From Prunella strophiata (taxonomy: Eukaryota > Chordata > Aves > Passeriformes > Prunellidae), in NCBI GenBank assembly GCA_036583965.1, contig JAZBQD010000013.1, positions 6,984,144 through 7,048,143 of the forward strand: 64,000 nt of DNA, given 5' to 3'. Below are positions 26,101 to 35,176 of the stretch, in pieces. The stretch's first letter is position 1, and the number at the start of each line of letters is the position of its first letter. A program made the position numbers and the translations under genes. Below the pieces are notes generated by a model that saw only the letters and a list, made by a program, of their open reading frames with translations, was not told the origin of the DNA and made no database searches.

Positions 26101-26660
26101 GGGAAGCAGAGCCAGACATTTTGGGTTTTGCCTAAGTGATTTAATTTATTAGGAAGATTTCTTCTGCCAGAATAAAGTACTCCAGTCACAAGCTTACTCT
26201 GGAACAGTAATTTCAGAACTGATCGTTCTTGAGAGTTTCAGGTGTACACTCTTGGAAACATTATCTGAAGACAGACTGACACCCTGAACCATAAATACTC
26301 ACCTGACATCTGATAGTATTTCAGTTAATAGCTTAGTTTTGCTTTCAAAAAAACAAGTTCTACAGCTAAAAAAAGTTTTACATACACACAGAGCTACAGA
26401 CTTCACCAAACTTGCTTAAAACTGCTGTACAAAAAATTCCTGACCCCAAGGAAAAACTTCATCTGAACAATAACACAGATGATCATATAAAAGACTAGGA
26501 AAATTATTTGGTGCATTTTAAGTAACTTACTGTTAATTTCATCTGTAGTAACTAGCTGTGACTTGGCTTTACAACCCAAAAGTTCTTCAGAGCTGCTGGG
26601 AGCCCCATTACTGCTTCTGCTCTCCAAGTGAACATCCTGCTGGACAGATGTGGAGTCCAT
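7978..26660 (-). CDS. GOLGA3: GOLGA3 (golgin-160) coding span, 23 coding exons
   Basis: Golgin-160 is a peripheral Golgi-membrane golgin that acts in Golgi positioning through dynein, in cargo trafficking and in apoptosis signalling. The ATG at 26658-26660 opens MDSTSVQQD, which matches the start of human golgin-160 as I remember it, and exon order and phases fit throughout. The layout is a Ser-rich, mostly disordered head (residues 1 to about 400), then an almost continuous coiled coil (about 410-1450), then a short acidic tail ending in ALTL. The coding exons total 4552 bases, one more than a multiple of three. Discounting one base at 21395-21396 gives 1516 residues against about 1498 in human. 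Read literally, translation stops at 21361-21363 after 392 residues. Introns run from 167 bases (13505-13671) to 2.8 kb and all checked boundaries are GT-AG. A caspase-type SEID-G site is kept at D315. The gene identity is near certain; the frame break may be an assembly error. Confidence 0.95.
8643..8803 (-). CDS. GOLGA3: GOLGA3 exon 23, residues 1395-1447
   Basis: A break in the coiled coil, with PVKIPDCPVPAALLEELLKP then KEPLKNLNSCL. The acceptor is read as AACCAG|AGGAAA. It ends in phase 2 at AAA|GTATGG. Confidence 0.9.
9008..9172 (-). CDS. GOLGA3: GOLGA3 exon 22, residues 1340-1394
   Basis: Contains ATQKDKFVLQAKVTELKNSM and the last long heptad stretch. 55 codons, phase 0 at both ends. 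Confidence 0.93.
9524..9646 (-). CDS. GOLGA3: GOLGA3 exon 21, residues 1299-1339
   Basis: Contains VEDLKWEVERKEREIETLKQ. 41 codons, phase 0 at both ends. Confidence 0.93.
9836..9968 (-). CDS. GOLGA3: GOLGA3 exon 20, residues 1254-1298
   Basis: Contains GEDEKHSQEVSQFQQELAEA. The acceptor is CTTGCTGTGCAG, and the exon ends in phase 0. Confidence 0.93.
10778..10917 (-). CDS. GOLGA3: GOLGA3 exon 19, residues 1208-1253
   Basis: Contains AAHNRRHHRAAMLELSEIKK. This exon is more GC-rich than its neighbours. It ends in phase 2 at CTGCA|GTAAGT. Confidence 0.93.
11143..11259 (-). CDS. GOLGA3: GOLGA3 exon 18, residues 1169-1207
   Basis: Contains LIQALQASLEKEKLKVKDLQ. 39 codons, phase 0 at both ends. 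Confidence 0.95.
11745..11942 (-). CDS. GOLGA3: GOLGA3 exon 17, residues 1103-1168
   Basis: Contains SRGFRKKIKRLEEMNKKLAL and READLVQLNLQ. 66 codons, phase 0 at both ends. Confidence 0.95.
12559..12702 (-). CDS. GOLGA3: GOLGA3 exon 16, residues 1055-1102
   Basis: Contains VISLTSQELEEYREKVLELE. 48 codons, phase 0 at both ends. Confidence 0.93.
13288..13504 (-). CDS. GOLGA3: GOLGA3 exon 15, residues 982-1054
   Basis: Contains AITEQKQKMKRLGSDLTSAQ, a strongly conserved block. It ends in phase 0 at CAG|GTATGC. Confidence 0.95.
13672..13766 (-). CDS. GOLGA3: GOLGA3 exon 14, residues 951-981
   Basis: Begins SLQFDKEQM and ends in phase 2 within a Lys codon at AAAA|GTAAGT. The codon is completed by exon 15. 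Confidence 0.9.
14265..14528 (-). CDS. GOLGA3: GOLGA3 exon 13, residues 863-950
   Basis: Coiled coil with VMVEAYRRDASSKDQLISEL. 88 codons, phase 0 at both ends. Confidence 0.95.
15490..15567 (-). CDS. GOLGA3: GOLGA3 exon 12, residues 837-862
   Basis: A short exon of 26 codons reading VENLQKENASLKKQLQKVKE and onward. The acceptor is CCCCTCTGGCAG and the donor is AAG|GTAAGT. Confidence 0.93.
15901..16269 (-). CDS. GOLGA3: GOLGA3 exon 11, residues 714-836
   Basis: The longest coiled-coil exon (123 codons), with QQEHLDLMKQLTLTQETL. Phase 0 at both ends. Confidence 0.95.
17012..17173 (-). CDS. GOLGA3: GOLGA3 exon 10, residues 660-713
   Basis: Coiled coil with ADMLDQEAAFMQIQEAKTMV. 54 codons, phase 0 at both ends. 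Confidence 0.95.
18133..18270 (-). CDS. GOLGA3: GOLGA3 exon 9, residues 614-659
   Basis: Coiled coil with QMTQAGMLEHLKLENVALSQ. 46 codons, phase 0 at both ends. Confidence 0.95.
18514..18716 (-). CDS. GOLGA3: GOLGA3 exon 8, residues 546-613
   Basis: Coiled coil with VQLERTTLTNKLKASE and RQWYQQQLVLAQEARVRL. The acceptor is TTTTTCTAG, and the exon ends in phase 0. Confidence 0.95.
19314..19620 (-). CDS. GOLGA3: GOLGA3 exon 7, residues 444-545
   Basis: Coiled coil with the highly conserved TLKQSCWDLERAMADLQN and SNNDLQLAEEQYQRLL blocks. It ends in phase 1 at CAG|GTGGGA. Confidence 0.95.
20024..20135 (-). CDS. GOLGA3: GOLGA3 exon 6, residues 406-443
   Basis: Start of the coiled coil, with MLQVMKEKMRLEGQLEALSL. 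The acceptor is CTGTCTCCAG and the donor is CAG|GTAGAA. It ends in phase 0. Confidence 0.9.
20136..21321 (-). other. GOLGA3 intron between exons 5 and 6
   Basis: 1186 bases of unique AT-rich sequence. No coding potential or repeat was recognised. Confidence 0.6.
21322..22014 (-). CDS. GOLGA3: GOLGA3 exon 5, residues 176-405, with a one-base frame break
   Basis: The largest exon (693 bases) encodes the rest of the head, including LMLNPEILPRAST, TKEYSFLRTSVPRGPK and SKASKIRSLADYRTEDS. The frame is conserved up to ISEVLQAA. After that the conserved sequence AVEHQAQEQEVNGEVRSRRD continues only in the next frame, so one extra base sits at or beside 21395-21396. No GT-AG pair can remove it. The donor is CAG|GTAAGA. 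Confidence 0.9.
22491..22603 (-). CDS. GOLGA3: GOLGA3 exon 4, residues 138-175
   Basis: Encodes the basic helical segment ARRRLEEQLKQYRVKRHQER, which starts the conserved Golgi-targeting part of the head. At the site that in human reads CSTD (a caspase cleavage site, from memory) this exon has CSVE. Confidence 0.9.
22604..23449 (-). other. GOLGA3 intron between exons 3 and 4
   Basis: 846 bases. The only feature seen is a pyrimidine-rich tract at about 23060-23125. Confidence 0.6.
23450..23731 (-). CDS. GOLGA3: GOLGA3 exon 3, residues 44-137
   Basis: Part of the disordered head. It contains the conserved GFHDSLRKSQGTSAEG and SLPMQETELC blocks that identify golgin-160. The acceptor is TTCTTTTCAG and the donor is TGT|GTAAGC. 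It ends in phase 1. Confidence 0.9.
23732..26530 (-). other. GOLGA3 intron between exons 2 and 3
   Basis: 2799 bases, the longest intron inside the coding region. It holds the CR1 fragment listed separately and otherwise unique sequence. Confidence 0.6.
25755..25973 (+). mobile_element. CR1-type LINE, 3'-end fragment
   Basis: The stretch follows the known CR1 3' end in order. It has a TACTGGAATGGGCAGGGAGG block, a TTCAACAGGACAAGGGTCTG block, GGTTGGACTAGATAACC, CTCTTCCAACTC and a terminal TGATTCTATAATC. Only the 3' end is present, as is typical of 5'-truncated insertions, and it carries many differences, so it is old. It lies antisense to GOLGA3 within an intron. The left boundary is approximate. 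Confidence 0.8.
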
Positions 26661-26884
26661 GGTAAAAATTATCCAGGATCCCTGGAAAGTTCTTCTTCTC
26701 AACAATTTGCCACCAAGTGAACTACCAAGTCCTGTTTCTCTCCATCAGCAAGAACAGCATCAAGATGTCACACAAGAGCACAGTTCTGAGCTGTAGAGCT
26801 GTTGGTGTGCAGCAGGCAGCTGCTAACTCCACATCAGGGAAACAGCTCGCAGCCACAGTCGTAATCACCAAGGAGCTGCATCCT
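26531..26884 (-). CDS. GOLGA3: GOLGA3 exon 2: 5' UTR plus start codon, residues 1-43
   Basis: The coding part is 26531-26660; the rest (26661-26884) is 5' UTR. The acceptor TTTTGTTTCTAG is strong. A weaker alternative acceptor exists near 26680. The donor is ACA|GTAAGT, and the exon ends in phase 1. Confidence 0.8.
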
Positions 26885-28319
26885 CTAGAAACAAAATGGA
26901 GAGAATTTACAAACATTATTAGAGCTCTGAAAATATGAGCTAAAAATAAAGCAGTGCCCACAGACAGAACCAGGACATGCAGTAACAACAGAGACAATGA
27001 CATACAACCAAGTATCCAGATCTGGGGATAAAAAGTGATTTGTTTATGCTCACTATTTCAGTAGCACTGATACACTGCAGAAGGATGCAACAGTTAATAT
27101 TTAGCAACACAGCTGATTTACAATCATTGTCCCTTTTAATGGAAAGATCTCTTTAGCTTCTGCTTTAAGAACAAAGCCAGTAACAGAGCAGTATTCTCCT
27201 CTGTAAATTACAGTATATATATGCAAACATACCATATATTTAATTTAAAGGAATGAGTTTCAATATCTTTTGTTAAAATGAAGTATGGAATTCAGATTTA
27301 ACTTTTTAAAAATTAAATTACATCATTACTGTTTACTTGTCTGCAGAATAACAAGTATGAATCACTGTACAGACTCTGAACTACTCATTACAGCACAAGC
27401 TGGCAGTCAGAACATGGCCTGGACTGCAGCTAAACATTGCCTTCTCCTGTGACCAGCCAAGAAAAGGATTTCCAAACACAGTTTATGGAATTTGCAAATG
27501 ATTCTTCAGGTATTCAGATCTAACTTCTGAATACCTAATCTAACCTCTGGGGAGGGGCAGGGGTGGGTTGTTGGAAAATGTCAAATCAGGAATATTTTGA
27601 CTGCATTTTTACATGAGCACAAACATTTTGAAAAACATTCCTTCCATATCTCCAGGGAGCACTTGTGTAACTGCTACTGTGCCACACTGCCCTGGTCACC
27701 CTGCAACACCACCATCACCTCCAAATTGTTACTGAAGCAGCAAACAGCTCACTGATACACAGGAAAACACGTTTATGTAGGTGATCCTTACAGAGGTGAG
27801 CTGTGAAGGAGCCAGAAACCTGCAGCACCTTTCCAAATGGGAAACCTCCACCAAACAAAAAAAAATTAATACCTTCACTGTGATTTCTTACTAATTTTTA
27901 AAGATTTTCAGTATAATAAAGCTTTCAATAAAACTCCTAGAACTGCCACTGCACAGCAAATGGATGCTACATGACAGGTTACCAAGAGGAATCACAGACA
28001 AAAGACAAGCAAGATTTTGGCTCTTTACACCTTGTCAAAATCCAGCCAACAGGAGACAGTTTGTTGTCACTGTCATAAACGCATTTAAATGATCAAGGTG
28101 ATGAAGAATGGCTTCCTCCTGTACAACCCATTCCCAATATTAAACGGAAGAATACTCTGACCTCCGAGTCCTTTCGTATCCCTGTGTAGCGCACAAACAC
28201 ACACACACACACATACACACGCATATATAAATGTAGGCACGCCACGAGAATACAGCAATAAGCCCATATGGAAAGAGCTATATGAAAGTCACCGTTTTTG
28301 CTTAAAACATGAACGACCA
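26885..28319 (-). other. GOLGA3 intron 1 (non-coding)
   Basis: AT-rich unique sequence between the 5' UTR exon and the CpG island. It contains a CA/TA-type microsatellite near 28196-28228. No other feature was recognised. Confidence 0.5.
28196..28228. repeat. (CA)n/(TA)n microsatellite
   Basis: An interrupted CA run of about ten units passes into a short CATATA stretch, 100 bases from the GOLGA3 CpG island. Confidence 0.85.
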
Positions 28320-29020
28320 GGAGGACAACGGGTGCCGGTCACAGACCGGGGAGGCACCGGCAGACACTGGGCCGGGCACGTCCCTGGGCGCCAGCAGAAG
28401 CAGCGGGAGGCCCGGGGCCGCAGCCCACGGAGCGGAGCGGAGCCAAGCCGAGTCGGGCCGGGCCGGACCGGACCGAGCCGAGCCGAGCCGGGCGGTTCCC
28501 CGTTTCCCGATCCCCGTCACAGCCCCGAGCGCCCCGCGGCCTGAAGCGGCCCCCGCCCCGAGCCGCCCCCGCCGCCCCCCATCCCGGCCAGCCCCGCAGA
28601 CCTGAGGCCGCCCGCCCGGCGCCGGCTCCTGCCCGAGACGTGGCGCTGCCTGCGCCGGGAAGGGGCGGGCGGGGCGGTGCAGCGCGGTTCTCCCTCCGCC
28701 GCCGGGCCGGTGCCGCCGCCGCTGCCGAGCGCGGGCCCGCGCGGGCCCCACGGTTCCGCCGCCCCCGCGCCGCCGGCCGCGGCCCCCGCCGGGACGGTCG
28801 CGGCCGAGGCCCGGGCGCTCCGAGGCGGCGGCGGGGCCGCCGGGCCCGTGGGGAAGCAGCGGCTTTTCCAGACGGACCCTTCCGGCAGCGCACGGAGGGG
28901 AGGGAGGGACGGAGGGGGAGCGGCTCTCGGGCCGGGCCGCCTCAGCGCCCGCCCGCGGCTGTGCCGGGGCGCCGTGAGGGGCGGGGGTCTGACCTCGGTC
29001 GGGACCCTGGGGCTGGCACC
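28320..29020 (-). promoter_or_regulatory. GOLGA3: CpG island promoter and non-coding first exon of GOLGA3
   Basis: Very GC-rich and CpG-dense with no TATA box in the island. A non-coding first exon is expected because the start codon lies in the next exon. Two possible donors on the minus strand are CTCAG|GTCTGC (GT at 28600-28601) and CCGAG|GTCAGA (GT at 28992-28993). I cannot choose between them or fix the transcription start. Repeats of the type GAGCCGAGCCGAGCCG occur at about 28430-28495. Confidence 0.75.
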
Positions 29021-29023
29021 GAC

Positions 29024-29060
29024 GTGCATAAATTAAAATTAAGTTGTGCATAAATTAAAA
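29024..29060 (+). repeat. Two direct copies of GTGCATAAATTAAAA
   Basis: Exact 15-base copies at 29024-29038 and 29046-29060 form a 22-base tandem period. The AT-rich block abuts the GOLGA3 CpG island. Confidence 0.85.
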
Positions 29061-32000
29061 ATTTAAATGTCTTTGTGAAGGTGGTGCGCCCCTCGCAGCC
29101 TTGTGTGTCTGCATCATTCATGTTCCTGCATTGAGCGTTGCCTTTTACAGGGTCTGAGTCAGGAGAATCCTGTGACATGTCCTGTAAATATCACGTTTTC
29201 AGCGTTCTGGATGGCCCTTTCTTCATAAATCAGTCCTTAGAGTTTTCAGCGTCTTTCTGGCGCCGGACATGCCACAAGTCCTCTGGGGTATTGGGAGCTG
29301 GTGCGTCGGAGCACAGAATTTCTCAATGAAAACTACTGCTAACGTCATACTGCTACCCTTAATATAATTGCCAGGTAAACAGTGTCCACTTTGCCAGATA
29401 TTCCTCTGTTATCAGCCCTTCCAAATTATCCTTATTATGAACATCAGTCCTCTGAGCTGTTTCTCTAGGGAGACTGGGAGGCTGTTCCACAAGTCAAGAG
29501 GGTTGATAAACCAAAACACCAGCATGTTGTTTCGAACTGCAAACCTGTTAACCTGAGCTCCTGGATATTGCCAGCAGCTGGGTGTTTTCCTGCACACATC
29601 ACACAGCCCTCTAGGCATTATTTGGAAGAGACCATTACTTTACAAACTAAGGAAGAGGACTGTTCTCAAGTGCAGATGCATGGATGTAAGAGAGGCTCCC
29701 AGTGTGATGATCAGAGGGATCCAGAGAAAGTGGATCTGGGTTCACAGGACAGCCTCCTGCTGTTCTGCTGCCTGAGCCAGATGCTGGTATGAAGGGGCAA
29801 TCCCAGGCTGTGGCTCAACACCACAACTGGAGTTTGACCCTCTTGACTGCAGTGCATGTTTGGCACTGAGCTTATAAACCATATGTGGGATTGGAATGTG
29901 TGAAGGGGAGCTGGGTGAAAGAGAGCAAGGCTCTGCTGAGATATGAGAGGAAACCCTGAGAATTGCATGTGTGAATGAGTGTTTCAAATCTTTAGTAGTG
30001 ACTTTCACTGGAGTACTCTTCCACAGAAGATGTCAAAAACAATATGGTGAGGAAGACTTGAATGCTTGACCTTCATTTGATGTGGTTTTGATTTTCTTTT
30101 AAGAATGTAAAAGCTTGGAGGTTTGTCTCTCGCAGAGAACTCAAAACCAGAAAACAATAACTAGCAGAGAACTCAATTGTTGAGTCACTGAAGTAGCTTT
30201 TTTCTTCAGTTGGAATATTTGTCTATGTTTGCTTCTTGACTTTGATCCCATCTCTCTAGAACAATGTAATGCTTGGGTAAAGCTCCAAAGTATCTCTTTT
30301 TTTACTAGCTATTCTGCCTCATAGCACCAAAGCCCCAGCTACAGGAATAGCCACTTGTTTGGAGACTATTGTCCAAGAATGGCACAAAGCTGCAACAGGC
30401 TTAACCAGGCTGCCTGAAAGAGAATCCTTCATACTCAAAGATGTTTATCATCAGCAATGTAATTTTTAGCACAACAGAGGAGTGTCACGGATTAAAAAGC
30501 CAGAAAATATGTCAAACACTAATGAGGCCTTTAAGGGAAGGAATTCCAGTAAATTTGCAGGAGACAACTTGTATAAACTGCAGTCTCTGTCTCCAGCAGT
30601 GGAAGAGCCCATGGCTTATCCCAAAGCCTGTTAGAGTTCTTGTTGCAGAGCACTCTTTAATTCTTCAGGAAGAAAGATCAGAAGGTATCACAACAAATTC
30701 TTTAGCCACAGCCAGCTGCAGCATTCTCTCACCCTGCAACTAGATTGCATACAGGAGCTGCTGTGCTGCCTTCTCTCCAAGTGAGCTCTGTCAGACCTTA
30801 ACAGAAATTGTCCTTTTTTAGGAACCCACAGGGCCTTGTTCCTAAAAGGGAGAAGGGAAATGTATTCATCTTTCTGCTGAGGAAAAAAAAAAATACTGCA
30901 ATTAAAGAGCTGACCTAACAAAATTACCAGGGAATATTGGCCATTTGTAGAGTTCCTGTCCATCTGGCTAATTTTGTAACTCACTGTGTGTGTGAGAATT
31001 GCACTAGAAAAAAGAAGAGTCAGGCAGGAGAGAAAGGCTCCATACTCTGCAGGAGCAGAGGGTGGCACTCTCTGCACAGCACACAGCCCATGCATGGTGC
31101 TTTCCACTTACAGCTTTTATAGCTACAAACACATTTTCCTAAATATTTCCTTGGGGAAGTTCTTGCTCTCTAGCCACTGACAACACAATGTTCCAATTCC
31201 CTGTACTTACTGCATGTTTTTCTGCTTACATATTTCTGTTATTTGGTGTCACTCAGTCTGCAAAAACTTAATCAAAAAAGAAACCTGTGCTAACCACATA
31301 AAAATAGCTCTACTACTGGCAGATTGCAATCAGACTCAGGCATCCAGCTCGCCTCTCACACCCACTGAGGAAAAAGATAGTTTTGTATTAAATACAGACA
31401 ATGGAACTAGAATGCAGGTCTTCAGAAACATGCTTTATTAGACATTGCCTCAATATTTAATATATGTATTTTATTTACCCATAAATTTTATTTATATATG
31501 TGAAACATTTTTACAGCATTATACTGAAGCAATTTTTAGCATGTCTTTTCTAGCATGGATAAGTATTTAAAATGTTGTTTTCCTGACTCATTTCTATAAA
31601 CAGTGAAGACAGATGCAACTGTGGTGTGTCTGATATAACAACACAGCTCAGAATGGATTTAATCAACCTTTACTTTACCTAAGAGAAGGCTGGGAAAGCA
31701 TAAAAAACCACATTGTGTAACCATAAGGTTTGCATATGGGAGCTCTTGCATACAGAGAATAAACTAAGATTTAAGGCCTTGTTACTGAAAGTATCTTGCC
31801 AATGCCCTCCTCCTGTTTAAATCTGGATTCAGTTTGATCACACCAGCTGTTTTGAAAAACAGAAACTGCTAAGAGCTGCATTCATTTCTGTGGGACGTTC
31901 TACAATGGTCTCTCTGGGTGAGGAGAATTACTTTTTGGTATCAGGATGCCTTAATATTCCAGGAAACTAATTCAGAAAGTTATTTCCATGTATCTCTGTG

Positions 32001-34600
32001 TGTGTGGTAGAGAAAGAGTTGATGGAAATTACTGGGGTTTATTTCAAGCTTAGATTTCCCACAATAAATGATTTTTGCTGCCAGTCTGGAAGCAGTAAGT
32101 TTCTAGATATTTTTTTTCCTGGAAATTACTTTCCCAGCCTGGTTAAGAAAGTGCTGCCATTACACACACAAGTCCTATCCACTAACTTCATAAATGTCAC
32201 TATTCTACTGAAATTGGTGCTTGCTTCAGCATTTCAAGAGCTCTCAAAATGGCATAGTACAATACGAAACACTATCCTTGGAAGGACTTGCTAAAAGAGC
32301 ATGAAAACCTTGAAGTTTTCAACAGGGAGTCCAACACAGACAACAGAACATTTACTTTCTTAAAGATGTCTCAATGACTGTGGAAGAGGCTTGGCCTTTT
32401 TTCAGGGATGTGCACAGTTGTTGCCCCTGTATCTCCCCTTCCCTGATGAGAATGGGCTACAACTCTGATCTGGGCTGTGGGGCAGCTCTGTGAGATCTGG
32501 GGCTGTAGGGAGTGGGAGACGGGCCATAAAGATTAGGCAGGAAGCAAAGTTTTACCCTTCTGTCCTTTCTTAATCCTCCCAGTAAATCCTCCAGCTGCCT
32601 GACACATCTGTCCCACAGGCAGCTGTGACACTGGGGGAAGGCAGCTCACCTGGAAGAGGTTTGTAGGTACCATTTGCAAGCCTGGCTTCGTGGTCGTTAC
32701 CTCCAGTGGGCAGTCAGACACCTTTTGGAGCCAGTCTTCTGTGCTGTGGGAAGTTGTTCAAGCCCATACAGAGTCCTCCTGCCTGCTCACAGAAGGAGAT
32801 CATAAATATAAAACATAATCCTCATTAAAAATATGGTTTGAAAGGGTCAACAGCCTGAGCTGAAAATACTTTATGAGCAGACTACTGTACGTTTGATCCT
32901 TAATTCTAGATGCTAAGTCATTGCTAAGCCGTAGTGATGAAATGTGGTGTGGACAGGTTCTGCTAGCAGAGGGATGCTGAGATAAGGGAACAAAGACATA
33001 CTGACAGAGTTTGTGAGGCCAACAACAGGGCAAACACAAACATGAGAAATCAGCATACAGTCGTGTCTGTGCTACATGCCCAAGGTCTACAGCTTGGAAT
33101 GGCAGTGTAGTCCACAGAGCACCCTCTTTGCCTCCAAAGGAATATGGGTGCCTGCACTCAGATGACCACTGGAAAGGAATCCAAGTAACAGGGGTGCAAG
33201 ATCCTTAAAAAGAGAGCTGCTAGACTTGAACTTGTTCCTTCTCTTTCGTTTAGATATTTTTATATTGTTATTCCAGCAATGTCCAAGCAAAGAAGGGTTT
33301 TGAATGTCCTTTTCTGCCAGCTAGTCCTTGACTTACATCCTCAACAACTGTGCATCAGCATAAGGAAACAGCAGATGGAATCTCTGCATTTACTTCTGTC
33401 ACACTGAGGCTCATGTGGAAAAAAAAGTAGATTTCTTGTTTTGGGAATTTTTCAAAGCTTAACATACATTTATGGTGACATCGCCCTGAGATTTAACCGT
33501 GAGTGTTGGGAAAAGCAATGTGCCACAGTGCTCTGCTACAGAGACCAGACTGCCCTTCAGGCAGAAGTGTTCTGCTCAGAAAAACCCTCCTGCCAAGGAT
33601 GCCAAGTGTCCTGGGTTTTGTGTTTCAGAACAGATAAAATGTAGTTATAAATTCTCTGATATATGCTTTTTCATCTGACAGGTAAGTCAAAGAAATATTA
33701 CCCGGGAGGAGCAAAATGTAAATTCAAGCACAGGCAGTCACAGTAAATAACTGACAAGGTCAGAGCCCATGAACACCCTTTACAAGAGTTTGCCCTGAAA
33801 AAAAGAAGGGTAAGATAAAATAATTCACACAAAGAATTATTTGCATCTTCTGCTTTCAGTGCAAGAAGTATAAACAAGCCAATTAAGCTGTCGAGACATT
33901 CCTTATGTGTCCCTTCATAGAAGGGCTACTTCTAAATTAGCTTATGTACATTTCCCAGGGAGGCAGCGTGGTCCCTGTGGGCAGTGAGCAGTCCTGTCCC
34001 TGAGCCTCCCTCAGCCTTAGGCTAATCATGTTTTTACTTTTTGTAAGTGTCCAGTAAAGACTAACAGGCAGCTTCATCTCACGAGCACTGGAAGGATTAG
34101 GTGATCTGTTTCACTACTTTGGGATTCAGGCATTATCTCCTACAATCAGGACATCAAACCCATGGAGCAGGTGAATGGCCTGGACTAGACATGAGGTCAG
34201 TGTCAAGATGCATTCAACACAAGACTGCATTTATGAAGAAAAAAAGTTTTCTTTGACACCAGCCCTCCAACTTCATGCTTGTTATATGCACCCACTTGGA
34301 CACAGAGTGAAGGTGTTATCCATTTTCCCCATTGATTGCATTGTCGTCTGACACTCACTGCAGGATGTGGTGTGAGTCAATGGGGCACAGGAGAGTGTGA
34401 ACCAGAAAGCTGCATCAGAAACAAGGAGCGTCCCTTGCCCTCCCATCACCTTCAGAAAGGTTAAGTGCCTGCTGTACCCTGACTGCTGGTTTTTGTGCAG
34501 CTCCTGTGCGTTGGGCTCCCCAGGATGCCCGTGAATATTCCTTTCCCGTCCATTGCTTCGTGCTCAGATGAAGCCGGGTGCTTTTAGCTTGGAAAGACCT
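29061..34600. other. Intergenic spacer between GOLGA3 and the CUB-domain gene
   Basis: About 5.5 kb separate the two divergent CpG islands. Open frames here are short, have no plausible splice context and resemble nothing I know. No transposon or RNA gene is recognisable. Only AT-rich unique sequence and short homopolymers are seen. Confidence 0.55.
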
Positions 34601-35098
34601 GAGCACTTTTCCTATTTCCCATTCCTCTGCTCGTTCACACCTGGACTGGGCTCCAGGGTCGGGCAGGGGACTGGAGCGCTGCCCGGGGCAGCCGCCCTCT
34701 CCAGTGCCAGCACCGCAGCCCCTCCATCTCCCACGGCCCCGCAGGAGAAACTTTTCCCGCAGGAGCCGCTCCCGCCGCTGCTCGCAGGGGCTGAGCTGCC
34801 TCCAGCCCGGCGGTTCCCAAGCCCGCCGAGGATGCAGCACCCGGGGAGGGCTGCTCGGACCAGGCCACCCCCGCTCCCCCCCAGCCCCCTCCGCTCCCGG
34901 TCCCCGCCGAGCTCCGCGCCGCAGGTGACCCCCGGGGGAGGGCAGGGGCCGGGAGCGGCCGGGGGAGGGGGCGAGGGGCGGGGAGGCCGGGCTCGGGGGG
35001 TCGCTGTCAGCGGCGCCGCTCGGGGCACGGCTCGGCGCGGCAGCTCCGCTGGCTGTGCGCGGCGCGGCGCGGCTCGGCACGGCTCGGCACGGCGCGCC

Positions 35099-35176
35099 AT
35101 GCTCCGCAGCGGCCCCGGCGCGGGGCTCGTCCTGGCGGCGGCCGCGGCGCTCTGCCTCGGCGGGGCGGGAGCCAAG
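35099..35176 (+). CDS. CUB-domain gene exon 1: signal peptide
   Basis: 26 codons, MLRSGPGAGLVLAAAAALCL and then GGAGAK, a classic signal peptide with cleavage likely near GAG-AK. The ATG is in a GCGCC context, and G follows it. The donor is AAG|GTAACC, phase 0, which matches the exon 2 acceptor phase. Confidence 0.8.

Noticed and set aside
28302..29053. Long open frames on both strands in the GOLGA3 CpG island
   Set aside because: Same GC artefact. The GOLGA3 start codon lies downstream in the next exon, so the first exon should be non-coding.
33990..34120. Possible MIR-like short interspersed repeat
   Set aside because: Only a loose resemblance to the MIR core over a short stretch, not enough to support a call by eye.
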